Assembly: GCA_930980675.1 (NCBI GenBank)
Contig: CAKNIU010000024.1
Span: forward strand, 1 to 16,193
DNA length: 16,193 bases
From: an uncultured Clostridium sp.
GTDB taxonomy: Bacteria; Bacillota_A; Clostridia; TANB77; CAG-508
Reading direction: 5' to 3'
Part shown: piece by piece, positions 1 through 6,008 of the stretch
Numbering within the stretch: the first letter of the stretch is position 1
How the letters are laid out: each line of letters starts with the position of its first letter
Notes under the pieces: model-generated
What the model saw: the letters and a program-made list of their open reading frames with translations, nothing else
Database searches by the model: none
Told to the model about the DNA's origin: nothing
Translations under genes and position numbers: made by a program

Positions 1-156
1 AGGTGATTTATTTTTACCGTTCTGGAATGTTACTTCGGTGTGTACTGTACTTTTGGATATTCCAAACTTTTTCGCAGTTCCTCTTACTGTATCTTTTGAA
101 TCTATAATATATTGTGCTAAATGTATTGCACGTTCTTCGATTGAAACACCTTTCAT
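1..156 (-). CDS. spoIIID: Stage III sporulation protein D (SpoIIID), 5' part, probably frameshifted near the edge
   Basis: Seen: reading the minus strand from the ATG at 156-154, 52 codons stay open to the window edge. The N-terminal part matches the SpoIIID pattern: IEERA near the start, a DTVRGTAKKFGISKSTVH helix-turn-helix at residues 22-39, and AGAAGGAG upstream of the start. Known: SpoIIID is a small DNA-binding regulator of about 80-95 residues made in the mother cell under sigma-E, which activates and represses many mother-cell genes. Odd: after residue 43 (EVT) the family continues with something like ERLPKIN. Here the frame reads FQNGKNKSP, while skipping one T gives SRTVKINH, which restores the R..KIN pattern. 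A one-base frameshift or sequencing error at about position 27 is therefore likely. The rest of the gene lies outside the window. Confidence 0.8.
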   Translation of the reverse strand, partial: MKGVSIEERAIHLAQYIIDSKDTVRGTAKKFGISKSTVHTEVTFQNGKNKSP

Positions 157-195
157 ATAGATATTGCTCCTTCTAAATTGAAATACTTTTGCTTA

Positions 196-223
196 ATTGT
201 ATTCGCAAAAATTTGCAATTAGA
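196..223 (-). promoter_or_regulatory. Possible sigma-E-type promoter of spoIIID
   Basis: On the minus strand, AATACAAT (complement of 196-203) resembles the sigma-E -10 consensus CATACAAT. TCTAATT (complement of 217-223) lies 13 bases upstream and weakly resembles the -35 TCATATT. The spacer contains the short palindrome GCAAATTTTTGC. Sigma-E control of spoIIID is known in Bacillus; its use here is inference from a moderate motif match. Confidence 0.35.
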
Positions 224-259
224 ACTTTAATAGATAAGTATACATAAAACAAGTAACAC

Positions 260-288
260 TTGACTTCCACAAAAAGATATAGTATAAT
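260..288 (+). promoter_or_regulatory. Strong sigma-A promoter upstream of a structured RNA or rnj leader
   Basis: TTGACT (260-265) and a perfect TATAAT (283-288) are separated by exactly 17 bases. Transcription would start at about 295, immediately before a long hairpin (301-367). This is the best promoter in the 419-base gap between spoIIID and the RNase J gene. Confidence 0.75.
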
Positions 289-294
289 AATAAA

Positions 295-495
295 CAGTTG
301 TTATCTTATGGATAAATGCTGTTTTTATTGTAGTGTAAACTATGCAATAAAATAATCTGTAAGATAAAGAAGAGATTTATTTATAATGTTTAAAGAATGA
401 GATAATTGAATATTTTGAATATTATTTTAAATTATATTGAATGAGACTATATAATTTAAAATTAGGTAGTTTAAGATGCTAAAACTATCTTTTTT
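295..495 (+). ncRNA. Putative structured small RNA or attenuated 5' leader of RNase J
   Basis: Seen: downstream of the 260-288 promoter lie consecutive inverted repeats. Hairpin 1 pairs 301-313 with 355-367 (13 bp, two G-U) and continues, after an internal loop, with 323-330 paired to 345-352 (8 bp). A weak AATATT-TTG-AATATT hairpin spans 409-423. Hairpin 2 pairs 424-437 with 449-462 (14 bp, perfect, 11-base loop). A terminator hairpin with a T-run ends at 495. The transcript would be about 200 nt. No known RNA family was recognised, and the fold does not obviously match 6S RNA. It could be a free small RNA ending at 495, or a leader whose terminator is regulated before rnj. No protein is evident: the only short ORF (ATG at 308, 15 codons) has no Shine-Dalgarno sequence. 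Confidence 0.5.
464..495 (+). terminator. Rho-independent terminator upstream of rnj
   Basis: AGGTAGTTT (464-472) pairs with AAACTATCT (482-490) over 9 bp with one G-U pair and a 9-base loop. A run of T (490-495) follows directly. It ends the transcript from the 260-288 promoter 80 bases before the RNase J start. The segment 336-342 (TAAACTA region) could compete by pairing with TAGTTTA in the 5' arm, a speculative antiterminator. Confidence 0.65.
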
Positions 496-525
496 GAACG
501 TATAATTAAATTTTATTTAAAGCTA

Positions 526-549
526 TTTTTGCGTGTGAGAATGCAAAAA
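526..549 (+). promoter_or_regulatory. Hairpin just upstream of the rnj ribosome binding site
   Basis: TTTTTGCGT (526-534) pairs with ATGCAAAAA (541-549) over 9 bp with one G-U pair and the loop GTGAGA. It sits 11 bases before the Shine-Dalgarno sequence AGGAGAG (561-567). There is no long T-run suggesting termination. It may affect mRNA stability or translation; the function is inference. Confidence 0.35.
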
Positions 550-575
550 AATATCATAAAAGGAGAGATTAATTT

Positions 576-2525
576 ATGGAAAATAACACAAAAGAATTAT
601 CTGAGAATAAATCAGATAGAATAAATTATAAAAAAACATACAAAAATTTAGAAAGAAAAGGAGAAAAAACACAGATAGAAAAAGAAAATACATCATTAAA
701 AACAGTAGAGAAGAGAAACAAATCTTTCATAGATGTAGGATTCGAAGCGTTAGAACCAAAGCATTTGGAAAACGAAGAGTCAAAAAAACATGAAGGAACA
801 GACTTTAAAAAGACAAGAAGAAACTATACAAAAAGAACAAGTAGAAATAAGATGGATTTTTCATTTAAAAAGAGTAATTTAAAAATAATTGCTTTAGGTG
901 GAATTGATGAAATTGGTAAAAATATTACAGTATTTGAGTATGAAGATGAAATAGTACTCGTTGACTGCGGACTAGAATTCCCAGAAGACGATATGCTTGG
1001 TGTTGACTTAGTAATTCCAGATGTAACTTATTTAATAAAAAATAAGGACAAAATAAAAGGTTTGGTAATAACACATGGTCATGAGGACCATATTGGTGCT
1101 ATACCATATGTTTTAAAACAAGTTAATATGCCTATTTACGCAACAAAACTTACAGTTAAATTAATTGAACATAAACTCGAGGAACATCATATAAGAAATC
1201 AAGTTGAAGTAAATGTTGTAAATCAAGGTGAAACTGTAAACTTTGGCAAAATGCAAGTTGAATTTATTAGAAGTTCACATAGTATTCCAGATGCTGTAAT
1301 GCTTGCAATTCATACTCCGGTAGGAACAGTAGTTCACACAGGAGACTTTAAAGTGGACTACACACCAATAGATGGCCAAGAAATGGATTTAGGACGTATT
1401 GCAGAGTTGGGAAATAGGGGAGTTTTAGCTCTACTTTCAGATAGTACAAACTCAGAGAGAAAAGGTTTTACAATGTCCGAAAAATCTATTGGACCAGTTT
1501 TTGACAACTTATTTGAAGGATGCAAAAAAAGAATAGTTGTAGCAACATTTGCTTCAAATGTTCACAGAGTTCAACAAATAGTTAATTCAGCTGTCAAATT
1601 TGGTAGAAAAATTGCTGTTTCTGGTAGAAGTATGATAAATATGATAGAAGCTGCAAGAGAATTAAATTATATTGATGCACCAGATGATTTATTTATAGAT
1701 ATAGATATGATAAAAAATTATACAGATGAACAGTTAGTAATTATTACTACAGGTAGCCAAGGTGAAACAATGTCAGCACTAACTAGAATGGCAAATGGTG
1801 AGCATAAAAAAGTTACTATTACAGGAAATGACTTAGTAATTATTTCTGCAAACCCAATCCCAGGAAATGAAAAATCGGTATCAAAAGTTATAGACCAATT
1901 AATGAAAATTGGTGCAGAAGTTGTTTACAGTACTTTAGCTGATGTACACGTTTCTGGACACGCTTGCCAAGAAGAACAAAAATTAATCATGGCATTAGTA
2001 AGACCTAAATATTTCCTACCAGTACATGGTGAGTATAGACAACTAATGGCACATAGAGATACTGCTATAGAAATGGGAATACCAAAAGAAAACATTTTCA
2101 TTACAGGAAATGGTAGAGTGCTAGAATTAAACGAAAATGAAGCAAAATTTACTGGCACAGTACCATCTGGAAGAGTAATGGTTGATGGACTAGGTGTTGG
2201 TGACGTAGGAAGCATAGTACTAAGAGATAGACAACACTTATCTCAAGACGGATTAATAGTAATAGTTATGACAATGGATAGCCAAACAGGTGAAATTGTA
2301 GCCGGTCCTGATGTTATATCTAGAGGATTCGTATATGTACGTGAATCCGAAAACTTAATGGACGATGTAAAATCGTTTATTAGAGAAGAAATACGTAATC
2401 TAGAAAATAATCATATTAGAGATTGGACAGTAATTAAGTCAACTTTAAAAGACGATGTTAGAGATTTTGTATTTGATAGAACAAAGAGAAATCCTATGAT
2501 ATTACCAATTATTATGGAAGCATAG
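576..2525 (+). CDS. rnj: Ribonuclease J (MBL/beta-CASP family), with long basic N-terminal extension
   Basis: RNase J processes and degrades mRNA and rRNA in the cytoplasm, acting as a 5'-3' exonuclease and endonuclease. Seen: residues 1 to about 100 are rich in Lys, Glu, Asn and Arg and look disordered. The metallo-beta-lactamase domain follows, with the zinc motif HGHEDH at 167-172 and HTGD at 254-257. The beta-CASP part carries SDSTN, TGSQGE and HVSGHA (458-463), then FLPVHGE with His484 and a C-terminal domain. The core of about 550 residues matches Bacillus RNase J1, which lacks this long extension. The start ATG has AGGAGAG nine bases upstream. gltX follows after 16 bases, so the two are probably co-transcribed. 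Bacillus has two paralogues; whether this corresponds to J1 or J2 cannot be decided, but all catalytic motifs are present. Confidence 0.95.
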   Translation: MENNTKELSENKSDRINYKKTYKNLERKGEKTQIEKENTSLKTVEKRNKSFIDVGFEALEPKHLENEESKKHEGTDFKKTRRNYTKRTSRNKMDFSFKKSNLKIIALGGIDEIGKNITVFEYEDEIVLVDCGLEFPEDDMLGVDLVIPDVTYLIKNKDKIKGLVITHGHEDHIGAIPYVLKQVNMPIYATKLTVKLIEHKLEEHHIRNQVEVNVVNQGETVNFGKMQVEFIRSSHSIPDAVMLAIHTPVGTVVHTGDFKVDYTPIDGQEMDLGRIAELGNRGVLALLSDSTNSERKGFTMSEKSIGPVFDNLFEGCKKRIVVATFASNVHRVQQIVNSAVKFGRKIAVSGRSMINMIEAARELNYIDAPDDLFIDIDMIKNYTDEQLVIITTGSQGETMSALTRMANGEHKKVTITGNDLVIISANPIPGNEKSVSKVIDQLMKIGAEVVYSTLADVHVSGHACQEEQKLIMALVRPKYFLPVHGEYRQLMAHRDTAIEMGIPKENIFITGNGRVLELNENEAKFTGTVPSGRVMVDGLGVGDVGSIVLRDRQHLSQDGLIVIVMTMDSQTGEIVAGPDVISRGFVYVRESENLMDDVKSFIREEIRNLENNHIRDWTVIKSTLKDDVRDFVFDRTKRNPMILPIIMEA

Positions 2526-2541
2526 GAAAAAGGAGGTTGTT

Positions 2542-4170
2542 ATGGATTACAAAGATTTAGCAAATTTAATTTTTCCAAATGCAAAGGATATTTCATATTA
2601 TGAAGAAAAATATCCTGCAAGAAATTTACCAGAAGGAGCGGTTGTTTCTAGATTTGCACCAAGTCCAACAGGATTTGTTCATGTTGGTGGACTTTATCAA
2701 GCTTTAGTTGCAAAAGAGATGACTAAAAAAACTAATGGTGTGTTTTTCTTAAGAGTTGAAGACACAGACCAAAAAAGAGAAGTTGAAAATGGCGTTTCTG
2801 GAATAGTAAATTCTTTAAAAGATTTTGATATTTTACCTGATGAAGGTATGATTTCTGAAACCGAAGAGAAGGGTAATTATGGTCCATACAAACAATCTGA
2901 AAGAAAAGATATTTATCAAACTTTTGCAAAATATTTACTAGAACAAGGTAAAGCATATCCTTGCTTTTGCACACCAGAAGATTTGGATGTAATAAGAAAG
3001 AAGCAAGAAGGTGCAAAAGTTAGAACAGGATATTATGGGGTATGGGCTAAGTGCAGAAACTTAACTGTAGAAGAAACAGTAGAAAAAATAAAAAATGGTG
3101 AACCATATATTATTAGATTTAAGTCACCAGGAAGAGAAGATAGAAAAATTAAACATCATGATCTAATAAAGGGGAATGTAGAATTTCCAGAAAATGACCA
3201 AGATATAGTTATTATAAAGGCTGATGGACTTCCTACATATCACTTTGCGCATGCAGTTGATGACCATTTAATGAGAACTACGCTTGTAATTCGTAGTGAC
3301 GAGTGGCTTTCTTCAGTTCCTTTACACTTACAATTATTCTACGAATTAGGATTTAGACCTCCTAAATATGCACACATTTCACCAATTATGAAAAATGATA
3401 ATGGAAATAAGCGTAAATTAAGTAAAAGAAAAGATCCAGAGGCTGCTGTAAGCTATTATAAAGAAGAGGGAATACCAGTAGAGGCTGTAAAAGAATATCT
3501 TTTAAATATTGCAAATTCAACATTTGAAAATTGGAGAAGAGCTAATCCAGACAAGTCTTTGGATGAGTTTGATTTTCAATTAAATAAAATGAGCGTTAGC
3601 GGTGCATTATTTGATATGGTTAAACTTTTGGATATTGGTAAAAATGTTATATCAAGAATGACTGCAGATGAAGTATATGAAAATGCTTTAAATTGGGCAA
3701 ACGAATATGACAAAGAATTAGTTAAAATTTTAGAAAATAAAGATTATGCTTTAAAAGTTTTTGGAATTGAAAGAGGAAATAAAAAGCCTAGAAAAGATTT
3801 ATCTAAATGGTCAGATGTTAAAGAAAATATTATATACATGTATGAAGAACCTGTAAATTATGATTTTGATAAAATTTCAGGCGAGGATGCTAAGAAAGTT
3901 ATAGACGAATATTCTAAAGTTTACGATAATAATGATGATAAGCAAGCTTGGTTTGATAAAATCAAAGATGTGGCTGAAAAATTAGGCTATGCTAGAGAAG
4001 TTAAAGAATATAAGGCAAATCCAGAAAATTGGACAGGACATGTTGGCGATGTAAGTACTGTTATTAGAGTTGTATTAACAGGAAGAAGAAATACTCCAGA
4101 TATGTATGAAATAATGCAAGTACTAGGAAAAGAAGAAGTTTCAAAAAGATTTGAAAACTTTATAAAATAA
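2542..4170 (+). CDS. gltX: Glutamyl-tRNA synthetase
   Basis: Charges tRNA-Glu with glutamate in the cytoplasm. In bacteria lacking GlnRS, the same enzyme also misacylates tRNA-Gln for later amidation; no GlnRS is seen here, but only this window is visible. Seen: class I signature SPTGFVHVGG at residues 41-50 (HIGH-type), and KLSKRKD at 292-298 in place of KMSKS, normal for GluRS. The zinc-type cysteines are C141-x-C143 and C171. At 542 residues it is longer than the usual 470-490, with about 30 extra N-terminal residues before the Rossmann fold and a larger C-terminal anticodon-binding part. This recalls a long clostridial GltX type from memory. AGGAGG (2531-2536) lies six bases before the ATG. 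It sits between rnj and the DUF951 gene in one transcript. No T-box is present upstream. Confidence 0.95.
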   Translation: MDYKDLANLIFPNAKDISYYEEKYPARNLPEGAVVSRFAPSPTGFVHVGGLYQALVAKEMTKKTNGVFFLRVEDTDQKREVENGVSGIVNSLKDFDILPDEGMISETEEKGNYGPYKQSERKDIYQTFAKYLLEQGKAYPCFCTPEDLDVIRKKQEGAKVRTGYYGVWAKCRNLTVEETVEKIKNGEPYIIRFKSPGREDRKIKHHDLIKGNVEFPENDQDIVIIKADGLPTYHFAHAVDDHLMRTTLVIRSDEWLSSVPLHLQLFYELGFRPPKYAHISPIMKNDNGNKRKLSKRKDPEAAVSYYKEEGIPVEAVKEYLLNIANSTFENWRRANPDKSLDEFDFQLNKMSVSGALFDMVKLLDIGKNVISRMTADEVYENALNWANEYDKELVKILENKDYALKVFGIERGNKKPRKDLSKWSDVKENIIYMYEEPVNYDFDKISGEDAKKVIDEYSKVYDNNDDKQAWFDKIKDVAEKLGYAREVKEYKANPENWTGHVGDVSTVIRVVLTGRRNTPDMYEIMQVLGKEEVSKRFENFIK

Positions 4171-4216
4171 GTAAAGGCGGAAAAATTTATATTGGTCTTT
4201 ATAGAAAGGTAATTTT

Positions 4217-4396
4217 ATGTATAACATTGGAGATATTGTAAGAACAAAAAAGCCTCACCCTTGTGGAAGCAAGGAATGGGAGGTTACTAGAATAGGCGTA
4301 GATTATAAACTTAAGTGTATAAAATGTGGAAAAACAGTAACGCTACCTAGAGAAAAGGCTTTAAAAGTTATAACTAAAAAAATTCAAGAACAGTAA
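4217..4396 (+). CDS. DUF951 family small protein
   Basis: Seen: a 59-residue protein starting MYNIGDIVRTKKPHPCGS and containing EWEVTRIGVDYKLKC and KCGKTVTLPREK. This matches the conserved DUF951 pattern: GDIV-x-KKPHPCG near the start, a CxxCG pair at residues 34-38 and LPR after it. Cys16 with Cys34 and Cys37 suggests a small metal-binding or beta-barrel fold. Known: the family is widespread in Firmicutes, often next to translation or replication genes, and its function is not established. The start has GAAAGG upstream. It lies 46 bases after gltX on the same strand and is followed by a terminator, so it is probably the last gene of the rnj-gltX transcript. Confidence 0.88.
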   Translation: MYNIGDIVRTKKPHPCGSKEWEVTRIGVDYKLKCIKCGKTVTLPREKALKVITKKIQEQ

Positions 4397-4414
4397 CTCA
4401 TAATAAGTTATGAG
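4397..4414 (+). repeat. Short hairpin directly after the DUF951 stop codon
   Basis: CTCATAA (4397-4403) and TTATGAG (4408-4414) form a 7-bp stem with a TAAG loop immediately after TAA. No good T-run follows, so it may be a 3'-end stabilising hairpin or a weak terminator ahead of the stronger one at 4459. Confidence 0.4.
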
Positions 4415-4458
4415 ATTTATAAAAAAATAAAAAATCATTTTATAACCATATAAATGAA

Positions 4459-4487
4459 AATGAGGGCTCAGGAGCCCTCATTCTTTT
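4459..4487. terminator. Bidirectional terminator between convergent genes
   Basis: AATGAGGGCT (4459-4468) pairs perfectly with AGCCCTCATT (4473-4482) around a CAGG loop, followed by CTTTT on the plus strand. The minus-strand gene ends with its stop codon at 4486-4488, directly before the stem. On the minus strand the stem is followed by TTTCATTTAT. It can serve both the rnj-gltX-DUF951 transcript and the convergent gene. Confidence 0.85.
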
Positions 4488-4899
4488 ACAAAGCGGTTAT
4501 TATTACACTAATTATTATACTGACTATAATAGAAAAGACAATGCTAACCAAAATAATCAATGGATATTCTTTGATTATTCCAAGATTGATGCCTTGAGTA
4601 ATGCGAATGACATTATTGTCCTCATCGAACATTACGGTTATACTTTCTACAAATGGCCGGCTTGTATCTACTACATTTATTGTTCGATCAGAATATCTTG
4701 TGACTGAAAAATTTTCAGGTACAACATATGAGCTATCTGTATAGTAGTATATAGCAATTTCTTCGTATAGGTCACGTTCGTTGGTATCCAAGTCTTGTGG
4801 AACTAATGAGAAAAAACCACACAAAATAACTCCGACAAATACTCCTACAACAAAAACCCTCTTCAAGATGTCAGTAAATGTTGTAAAAAACCGATTCAT
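4486..4899 (-). CDS. Unrecognised protein with two membrane segments
   Basis: I do not recognise this 137-residue protein. Seen: it begins MNRFFTTFTDILKRV, followed by a hydrophobic segment at about residues 14-36. A polar, acidic middle part (about 38-112) carries many Tyr, Asp and Glu residues and looks like a beta-rich outside domain. A very hydrophobic Ile/Val-rich stretch ends the chain (about 116-137). Both ends are probably cytoplasmic or membrane-embedded with the middle outside. The ATG at 4899-4897 has GGAGG eight bases upstream; a TTG 15 bases further out is excluded because it overlaps that Shine-Dalgarno sequence. It has its own promoter and a terminator shared with the convergent DUF951 gene, so it is a single-gene unit. 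Expression is likely vegetative (sigma-A). Confidence 0.8.
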   Translation of the reverse strand: MNRFFTTFTDILKRVFVVGVFVGVILCGFFSLVPQDLDTNERDLYEEIAIYYYTDSSYVVPENFSVTRYSDRTINVVDTSRPFVESITVMFDEDNNVIRITQGINLGIIKEYPLIILVSIVFSIIVSIIISVIITAL

Positions 4900-4953
4900 A
4901 ACGCATACCTCCAAAAATTATTTTATGAATGTTTTCAACGTTGCGTGCTTTTC

Positions 4954-4982
4954 ATTATAGCACTAATATAAATAAAATACAA
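4954..4982 (-). promoter_or_regulatory. Sigma-A promoter of the two-segment membrane protein gene
   Basis: On the minus strand TTGTAT (complement of 4977-4982) and a perfect TATAAT (complement of 4954-4959) are 17 bases apart, with a TG one base before the -10. The start codon is about 55 bases downstream. It is divergent from the rpmB promoter at 5011-5039. Confidence 0.75.
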
Positions 4983-5010
4983 CTATATAGTAAAAAAATT
5001 AGAAAAACAC

Positions 5011-5039
5011 TTGAAATTATTGCATAAATATGTTATTAT
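5011..5039 (+). promoter_or_regulatory. Sigma-A promoter of rpmB
   Basis: TTGAAA (5011-5016) and TATTAT (5034-5039) are separated by 17 bases, with an extended TG at 5031-5032. rpmB starts about 43 bases after the -10. Confidence 0.7.
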
Positions 5040-5081
5040 AATAAATAGCGATTAAAAATTAAGCATAGGAGGTGCAGTAAA

Positions 5082-5276
5082 ATGGCAAAATGCGATATTT
5101 GTGGTAAAGCAGTATCAAATGGAAATAAAATTAGTATAGCTCGTTCACATGTTAGTAGAAGAGCAAAAAGAACATGGAAACCAAATCTTAGAACAGTAAG
5201 AATAAAAGTAAACGGAGAATCAAAAAAGATGTCTGTATGCTCTAAATGCTTACGTTCAGCTAAATTAGGTGCATAG
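5082..5276 (+). CDS. rpmB: 50S ribosomal protein L28
   Basis: A structural protein of the large ribosomal subunit. Seen: 64 residues, the usual bacterial length, starting MAKCDICGKAVSNGN. It has the basic RRAKRTWKPNLR segment and the C-terminal KCLRSAKLG typical of L28. Cysteines C4, C7, C53 and C56 form two CxxC pairs, i.e. the zinc-binding form of the protein. AGGAGG (5067-5072) precedes the ATG by nine bases. It is a single-gene unit with its own promoter and a strong terminator. Placement next to spoVM, here convergent, recalls the neighbourhood of these genes in Bacillus. Confidence 0.97.
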   Translation: MAKCDICGKAVSNGNKISIARSHVSRRAKRTWKPNLRTVRIKVNGESKKMSVCSKCLRSAKLGA

Positions 5277-5301
5277 TAAAAATGAAATTAATAAGATAAA
5301 T

Positions 5302-5355
5302 AAGAGAACTCGCAAAGTGCCAAAACATATGGCAAAATGTATGGAGTTCTCTTTT
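5302..5355. terminator. Terminator of rpmB, probably shared with spoVM
   Basis: AAGAGAACTC (5302-5311) pairs with GAGTTCTCTT (5344-5353) over 10 bp, followed by more T. The 32-base loop holds a smaller hairpin, TGCC (5318-5321) with GGCA (5331-5334). On the minus strand the stem is followed by a T-rich stretch, so it may also end the spoVM transcript. Confidence 0.75.
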
Positions 5356-5416
5356 CAATATAGGAAAATATCTAACAAAACAATCTTTCAAAAATTTATA
5401 GATTTAATCTTATGTA

Positions 5417-5491
5417 TTAATCTTTTATTCCAAACAAAAACTTAACAATTCCTTTTAAAAATTTCGGAACCTTTTTTACAACAATAGTCAT
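5417..5491 (-). CDS. spoVM: Stage V sporulation protein M (SpoVM), 24 residues
   Basis: Seen: a 24-codon gene with a strong ribosome binding site (CCTCCT on the plus strand at 5498-5503, six bases from the ATG). The peptide begins MTIVVKKVPKFLKGIVKF and ends LFGIKD. This fits SpoVM: Bacillus SpoVM is 26 residues with the same layout, including the KxPKFLxGIV core and a short amphipathic helix ending in charged residues. Known: SpoVM recognises the convex forespore membrane and anchors SpoIVA, starting spore coat assembly. Neighbours: rpmB is convergent on the left, and a 50-residue hydrophobic gene lies 73 bases upstream on the same strand. The gene is short enough to be missed by automatic annotation. 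The family call rests on pattern and context. Confidence 0.87.
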   Translation of the reverse strand: MTIVVKKVPKFLKGIVKFLFGIKD

Positions 5492-5517
5492 ACATTCCCT
5501 CCTAACAAATTCTAAAT

Positions 5518-5563
5518 TTCTTGAGTAATATTTTATGTATAGAAATTTATATCATCTCAAGAA
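5518..5563. repeat. Inverted repeat between spoVM and the upstream small gene
   Basis: TTCTTGAG (5518-5525) and CTCAAGAA (5556-5563) are perfect 8-bp inverted copies 30 bases apart, between the stop of the 50-residue gene and the spoVM ribosome binding site. They could form a processing or partial-termination hairpin, or hold a spoVM promoter. No T-run follows in the minus direction. Confidence 0.35.
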
Positions 5564-5564
5564 T

Positions 5565-5717
5565 TTACTTATGAAATAAACAGCAAAGACCTGCAATTGT
5601 AATAACACAGCCTATAATAAAAAGCCAACCGGATAATGGAAGTAAAAGTACAAGTAAAACCCCTAATCCAAAACCCAAGAGGCAAGTTGCAAGTAATTTT
5701 TTTAATATCTTACCCAT
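5565..5717 (-). CDS. Small hydrophobic protein upstream of spoVM
   Basis: Seen: 50 residues with a strong ribosome binding site (AAAGGAGG, complement of 5724-5731, six bases from the ATG). The N-terminus MGKILKKLLATC is basic. Two hydrophobic stretches follow, about residues 8-27 and 31-47, separated by PLSGW, and the chain ends CCLFHK. It is probably a two-helix membrane hairpin with both ends inside. I do not recognise a family. It lies 73 bases upstream of spoVM on the same strand with no clear terminator between them, so the two may share a transcript and a sporulation-related role; that link is inference from position alone. Confidence 0.75.
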   Translation of the reverse strand: MGKILKKLLATCLLGFGLGVLLVLLLPLSGWLFIIGCVITIAGLCCLFHK

Positions 5718-5842
5718 GCTTTACCTCCTTTGTAACATTATATGTAAATTAAAATTAAAAAGTGAATAAAGACTCCTAAACATAAACACAATATTCTAAA
5801 GATAATAAAAAGTTATATTCAAATTTATTAAAAACTATTCCA

Positions 5843-5866
5843 TAAAAATTTCTTTTATGATATTAT
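5843..5866 (+). promoter_or_regulatory. Possible extended -10 promoter of the GH18 gene
   Basis: TGATATTAT (5858-5866) fits an extended -10 element. The -35 region (TTCCAT ending at 5843) is poor. The leader to the start codon would be about 130 bases, A+T-rich, and ends in the 5979-5997 palindrome. Apart from this, the stretch 5745-5970 holds no gene that I can see. Confidence 0.4.
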
Positions 5867-5971
5867 AGTTATGCGATTTAATTTAGGGTAAAATTTTATA
5901 CTTTATACAAAAATAAGAATTATTATTAATTAAAGTTTATAGGTACACTTTAAAAACCTAAATATTTATAT

Positions 5972-6008
5972 AAGGAGATTCGTATAAATTATACGAAATA
6001 GGATAATG
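5972..6008 (+). promoter_or_regulatory. Shine-Dalgarno separated from its start codon by a perfect palindrome
   Basis: AAGGAG (5972-5977) is the only good ribosome binding site, but it lies 28 bases before the ATG at 6006. The gap holds the 19-base palindrome TTCGTATAAATTATACGAA (5979-5997). If it folds as an RNA hairpin, the effective Shine-Dalgarno spacing shrinks to about nine bases. A second weak AGGA lies only two bases before the ATG. The palindrome could instead be a DNA operator. Confidence 0.5.

Noticed and set aside
308..355. 15-codon ORF MDKCCFYCSVNYAIK within hairpin 1, a possible cysteine leader peptide
   Set aside because: There is no Shine-Dalgarno sequence, and it overlaps both arms of the hairpin. 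No cysteine gene follows directly.
295..495. Identification of the structured RNA as 6S RNA
   Set aside because: 6S RNA is one long closed rod with a central bubble and paired ends. Here separate hairpins stand in series, so the fold does not match.
501..506. TATAAT directly after the terminator as an rnj promoter
   Set aside because: No -35-like sequence lies 16-18 bases upstream, as that region is the terminator stem. A weak promoter cannot be excluded.
4900..4914. TTG start at 4914 for the two-segment membrane protein
   Set aside because: It overlaps the GGAGG that serves the ATG at 4899 and has no ribosome binding site of its own.
5737..5744. CATATAAT on the minus strand as a sigma-E -10 for the spoVM unit
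   Set aside because: The start site would fall inside the ribosome binding site at 5724-5731, leaving almost no leader, and no -35 match lies at the right distance.
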